From: Agrococcus sp. ProA11
GTDB taxonomy: Bacteria; Actinomycetota; Actinomycetes; Actinomycetales; Microbacteriaceae
Length of the DNA: 64,000 nucleotides
Direction of reading: 5' to 3'
NCBI RefSeq assembly: GCF_039880525.1
Contig: NZ_CP156989.1
Span: 1,488,001 to 1,552,000 of the forward strand
Below, one piece after another: positions 61,699 to 64,000 of this stretch. The notes beneath the pieces are model-generated. The model ran no database searches, was not told where the DNA came from, and saw only the letters and a list, made by a program, of their open reading frames with translations. Both the position numbers and the translations under genes were made by a program. The first letter of the stretch is position 1. The number at the start of each line of letters is the position of its first letter.

Positions 61699-62612
61699 GA
61701 CTCACTTCCCCTCGCCTGCGCGCGCAGATAGAAGAAGAGGAAGAACGCGATGACGATCACGATGACGTTGCCCATGGCGCTCGCGAGCCCGAAGTTGCCG
61801 TAGCGGAACGCCTCGTTGTAGGCGAAGAGCATCGGCAGCATCGTGCCCCAGGCCCCGGCGGTCAGCACATAGACCAGCGCGAACGAGTTGAAGTTGTTGA
61901 TGAAGTCGAGCGTGGTGATCGCGATGATGACCGGCTTGATCGCCGGCAGCGTCACCGAGAAGAACCGCTGCCAGGTGCCTGCACCGTCGATCTGCGCCGC
62001 CTCGTGCAGCTCGGCGTTCACGCCCTGGAGCCCGGCGAGCAGCGTGATGGTCGTCTGCGGCATGCCCGCCCAGACGCCCACCACGATCGCGGCCGGCAGC
62101 GCCGTCGAGGCCTGGCCGAGCCAGTTGATGGAGTCGGGCAGGCCGACCGCGCCCAAGCCGCCGTTCACGGCCCCGTAGGTCGGGTGCAGCATGAGCCGCC
62201 ACATGATCGCGATGATCACCGGCGGCATGGCCCACGGGATGAGCGCGAGGGTGCGCGCCACGCCCTGGCCCCACAGGTTGGCGTTCAGCAGCAGCGCGAG
62301 CGAGAGCGAGGCGACGAACTGGATGATCGTCACCGAGAACGCCCAGATCAGCCCGATCCCGAACGAGTTCCAGAACAGGTCGTAGCCCGCCAGGTCGACG
62401 TAGTTCTGCAGCCCGTTGAACTCGGTGACGGCATTGCGTCCGGCGGTCGCGTTCGTGAAGCCCAGCACGATGCCCTGCATGAGCGGCCAGACGCTGAACA
62501 TCAGGATCGGCAGCATCGCCGGCAGGAAGAGCAGCCAGGCGCCCCGCTCCTGGGAGATCCTGCGCCGCTTGCCGAGCTTCCGCTCGGCGACGGTCACATC
62601 GACGGGCGTCAT
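61695..62612 (-). CDS. Sugar ABC transporter permease (MalF-like)
   Basis: 305 residues, six membrane helices. A basic leader (KLGKRRRISQ) precedes WLLFLPAMLPILMFSVWPL. The EAA loop ELHEAAQIDGAGTWQRFFSVTLPAIKPVI (by position, about 195-225) is intact. It forms the channel with the MalG-like protein. It is coupled to the LacI repressor gene upstream by an ATGA overlap, so repressor and transporter are made from one message. Confidence 0.92.
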   Translation of the reverse strand: MTPVDVTVAERKLGKRRRISQERGAWLLFLPAMLPILMFSVWPLMQGIVLGFTNATAGRNAVTEFNGLQNYVDLAGYDLFWNSFGIGLIWAFSVTIIQFVASLSLALLLNANLWGQGVARTLALIPWAMPPVIIAIMWRLMLHPTYGAVNGGLGAVGLPDSINWLGQASTALPAAIVVGVWAGMPQTTITLLAGLQGVNAELHEAAQIDGAGTWQRFFSVTLPAIKPVIIAITTLDFINNFNSFALVYVLTAGAWGTMLPMLFAYNEAFRYGNFGLASAMGNVIVIVIAFFLFFYLRAQARGSES

Positions 62613-63631
62613 CCGCGCACCTTCCGGGTTGTGGACTCGCGCACCGCGAGCCGGGGTTCGACGATCGCGTGCGTCGTCGCGGTGCGGTCGCCGCCGATCG
62701 CGGCGAGCAGCTGCTGCGCGGCGAGCGTGCCGCGGGCCTCAGCGCCGAGGTCGACGCTCGTCAGGCTGGGGATCGCGATCTCCGCGAGCTCGGTGTTGTC
62801 CATGCCGACCACCAGGCACTCGTCGGGCACCGCGATGCCGCGGTCTGCCAGCACGCGCAGGGCGGCGAACGCGATGAGGTCGTTCGCCGCGACGATCGCG
62901 TCGATCGCGGGCGCACCGGAGAGGCGCTCGAGGAGGGTGTGCACCGCCGGCAGCGCCGCCGCGTGCGTGAAGTCGTCGGCCGCGATCTCGAGGTCGGGGT
63001 CGACCGGCAGCGCCGCGGCGGCGAGCGCCGAGCGGTAGCCCTCAAGGCGGAGCCGCCCGGGCGTCGTGTCGACCGGGCCGTTGACGAATGCGATCCGCCT
63101 GGCGCCCTGCTCGATCAGGTGGTCGATCGCGAGCCCGACGCCGGCGCGCGAATCCGCGCCCACGGCACCATGCGCGGCGGTCGCGGGCAGCGTCCCGATC
63201 ACGACGACCGGCACCCGCGACTGCGCGAGCGCCTCGAGCACCTGCGGCTCGGGGCGCAGCGGCACGACGATGAGGCCGTCGACCGTGCTCGGGTCGAAGC
63301 GCTGGATGGCCGCCGCCACCGCCGACGCGTCCTGCGCCTGCGCCACGAGCAGCTGGCGCTCGTCACCCGCGAGCTCGTGCTGCACCGCGCTCGTCATCCG
63401 CGCGTAGACGGGGTTGGCGGCATCCGGCACGATCATCGCGATCTGCCCGGTGCGACCGGCCTGCAGCGCCCTGGCGACCGCGTTCGGTCGGTAGCCGAGC
63501 TCGGCGGCGACGGCGCGCACGCGCTCGGCGGTGGCCGGGGATGCGCCCTCGCCGTGCAGCGCTCGGCTGGCCGTGGCGATGGAGACGCCGGCACGCTCGG
63601 CGACGGCTGCGATCGTGGGGCTGCTCGCCAT
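62609..63631 (-). CDS. LacI family transcriptional repressor
   Basis: 340 residues from ATG 63631, which has GGAG 5 bases upstream; earlier in-frame ATGs would put the N-terminus across the operator. The LacI helix-turn-helix is TIAAVAERAGVSIATASRAL (about 6-25), followed by the hinge AVARALQAGRTGQIAMIVPD and a periplasmic-binding-protein-like effector domain to the end. It is first gene of the 63.6-52.9 kb operon. A perfect 14-bp LacI-type palindrome upstream indicates autoregulation by an inducer related to the imported sugar. Confidence 0.92.
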   Translation of the reverse strand: MASSPTIAAVAERAGVSIATASRALHGEGASPATAERVRAVAAELGYRPNAVARALQAGRTGQIAMIVPDAANPVYARMTSAVQHELAGDERQLLVAQAQDASAVAAAIQRFDPSTVDGLIVVPLRPEPQVLEALAQSRVPVVVIGTLPATAAHGAVGADSRAGVGLAIDHLIEQGARRIAFVNGPVDTTPGRLRLEGYRSALAAAALPVDPDLEIAADDFTHAAALPAVHTLLERLSGAPAIDAIVAANDLIAFAALRVLADRGIAVPDECLVVGMDNTELAEIAIPSLTSVDLGAEARGTLAAQQLLAAIGGDRTATTHAIVEPRLAVRESTTRKVRG

Positions 63632-63685
63632 CACTGCTCCGCCCTGAGCGCCATCGCCCATTGAGTCGTACCGGTCCGAGTGAAA

Positions 63686-63699
63686 TGGAAACGTTTCCA
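63686..63699. promoter_or_regulatory. LacI-family operator
   Basis: Perfect palindrome TGGAAACGTTTCCA, matching the general LacI/GalR-family operator form with a central CG. It lies 55 bases upstream of the LacI start and should control the whole operon. Confidence 0.85.
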
Positions 63700-63721
63700 A
63701 AGCACGTAGCAGAGACTCTAG

Positions 63722-63742
63722 GCGCTCACCCGACGTGAGCGC
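63722..63742. repeat. Inverted repeat upstream of the LacI operator
   Basis: Perfect 8-base arms GCGCTCAC / GTGAGCGC with a 5-base centre, between the LacI promoter region and the rsfS end. It could be a second regulatory site or part of the rsfS terminator region. Confidence 0.45.
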
Positions 63743-63777
63743 AAGCCGAGACGGCGGCGCGCGTGCGCGCCACCGAG

Positions 63778-63798
63778 CGGGCCGCCCCGGGCGGCCCG
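63778..63798 (-). terminator. Hairpin after rsfS
   Basis: Nine-base arms CGGGCCGCC / GGCGGCCCG with a 3-base loop, 7 bases past the rsfS stop on the minus strand. No U tract. Probable intrinsic terminator separating rsfS from the LacI operon. Confidence 0.6.
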
Positions 63799-63805
63799 TG
63801 CTCGC

Positions 63806-64000
63806 CTATTCGGCGTCGGGCGCGGCGTGCTCCGGCAGCTGCAGGTCGATGACCGCAGCATCGCGCCAGAGGCGCTCGAGCTGGTAGTAGGTGCGCTCCT
63901 CCTCGTGGAAGACGTGCACCACGATGTCGGAGAAGTCGAGCAGCACCCAGCGGCCGTCAGCACGACCCTCGCGGCGCACCGGCTTCGCACCCTCCGGCAG
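63806..64000 (-). CDS. rsfS: Ribosome silencing factor RsfS (C-terminal part)
   Basis: Partial: the gene runs off the window end, and the stop TAG is at 63806-63808. The 64 visible residues carry the RsfS/DUF143 C-terminal pattern: GRADGRWVLLDFSDIVVHVF (by position), then HEEERTYYQLERLWRDA and a Pro/Glu tail. RsfS binds ribosomal protein uL14 on the 50S subunit and blocks subunit joining during slow growth. Usual length is about 110-130 residues, so roughly half is present. Confidence 0.93.
   Translation of the reverse strand: MPEGAKPVRREGRADGRWVLLDFSDIVVHVFHEEERTYYQLERLWRDAAVIDLQLPEHAAPDAE

Noticed and set aside
63640-63700. Earlier in-frame ATGs (63700, 63661) as LacI starts
   Set aside because: The first would place the operator inside the coding sequence, and neither has a ribosome site. 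ATG 63631 has GGAG at 5 bases and gives the normal LacI N-terminus.

Overview
The window reads as one contiguous piece of a high-GC actinobacterial chromosome. Sixty-base stretches counted by hand are about 73% GC in housekeeping-like regions. Gene content and style (GTG and TTG starts, many 4-nt ATGA/GTGA overlaps, leaderless promoters, Dpp-type and MalFG-type sugar transporters, a mycobacterial-style branched-chain keto acid operon) fit Microbacteriaceae best (Agrococcus/Microbacterium-like). That placement is inference. About 60 protein genes, one tRNA-Ala and one decayed transposase fragment are supported.

Layout. 1-1.7 kb: an SDR oxidoreductase, a small Rho-N-like protein and a DUF6328-type membrane protein. 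1.8-12.2 kb (minus): a nine-gene sugar-uptake and oxidation operon: ROK repressor, Dpp-family ABC importer with a permease-ATPase fusion, TIM-barrel isomerase, two Gfo/Idh/MocA oxidoreductases, ROK kinase. 12.4-21.2 kb: PutP-like symporter, AarF/UbiB kinase with a PadR regulator, an unusual alpha/beta hydrolase, DUF2254 protein, methyltransferase and zinc alcohol dehydrogenase. 21.2-25.3 kb: a sulfide/persulfide-handling island controlled by a CstR-type repressor, with two tiny Cys-rich proteins, a persulfide dioxygenase-rhodanese, TauE exporter, rhodanese lipoprotein, thioredoxin and DUF2892 protein. 25.3-30.5 kb: HAD phosphatase, SDR epimerase, membrane protein, and a MarR/GbsR-controlled ABC-2 exporter. 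30.5-32.3 kb: an AT-richer patch next to tRNA-Ala(GGC), holding an orphan gene and an IS481-like remnant.

32.4-35.8 kb: potassium uptake (TrkH/TrkA) and a YibE/F protein with a His-rich tail. 35.9-45.1 kb: a leucine/valine/isoleucine catabolic operon (keto acid dehydrogenase E1a, E1b, E2; biotin-dependent acyl-CoA carboxylase; MaoC hydratase; CitE-like lyase) divergent from an Lrp/AsnC regulator. 45.3-46.2 kb: a glyoxalase/extradiol dioxygenase-family protein. 46.2-52.9 kb: a putative polyamine/agmatine module (APC permease, flavin amine oxidase, TetR, agmatine deiminase, amidase) with two matching 22-bp dyads that bracket the TetR gene. 52.9-63.7 kb (minus): a LacI-controlled operon combining a sugar ABC importer, two ADP-ribosylglycohydrolase-family proteins, a glycosidase-like/FGE-like fusion, a CaiB CoA-transferase and a second CitE-like lyase. 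The window ends inside rsfS.

The strongest candidates for something undescribed are the 52.9-63.7 kb operon, whose gene combination I do not recognise, and the paired small C-x2-C...W-x-G-C-G-x-H proteins at the head of the persulfide operon.
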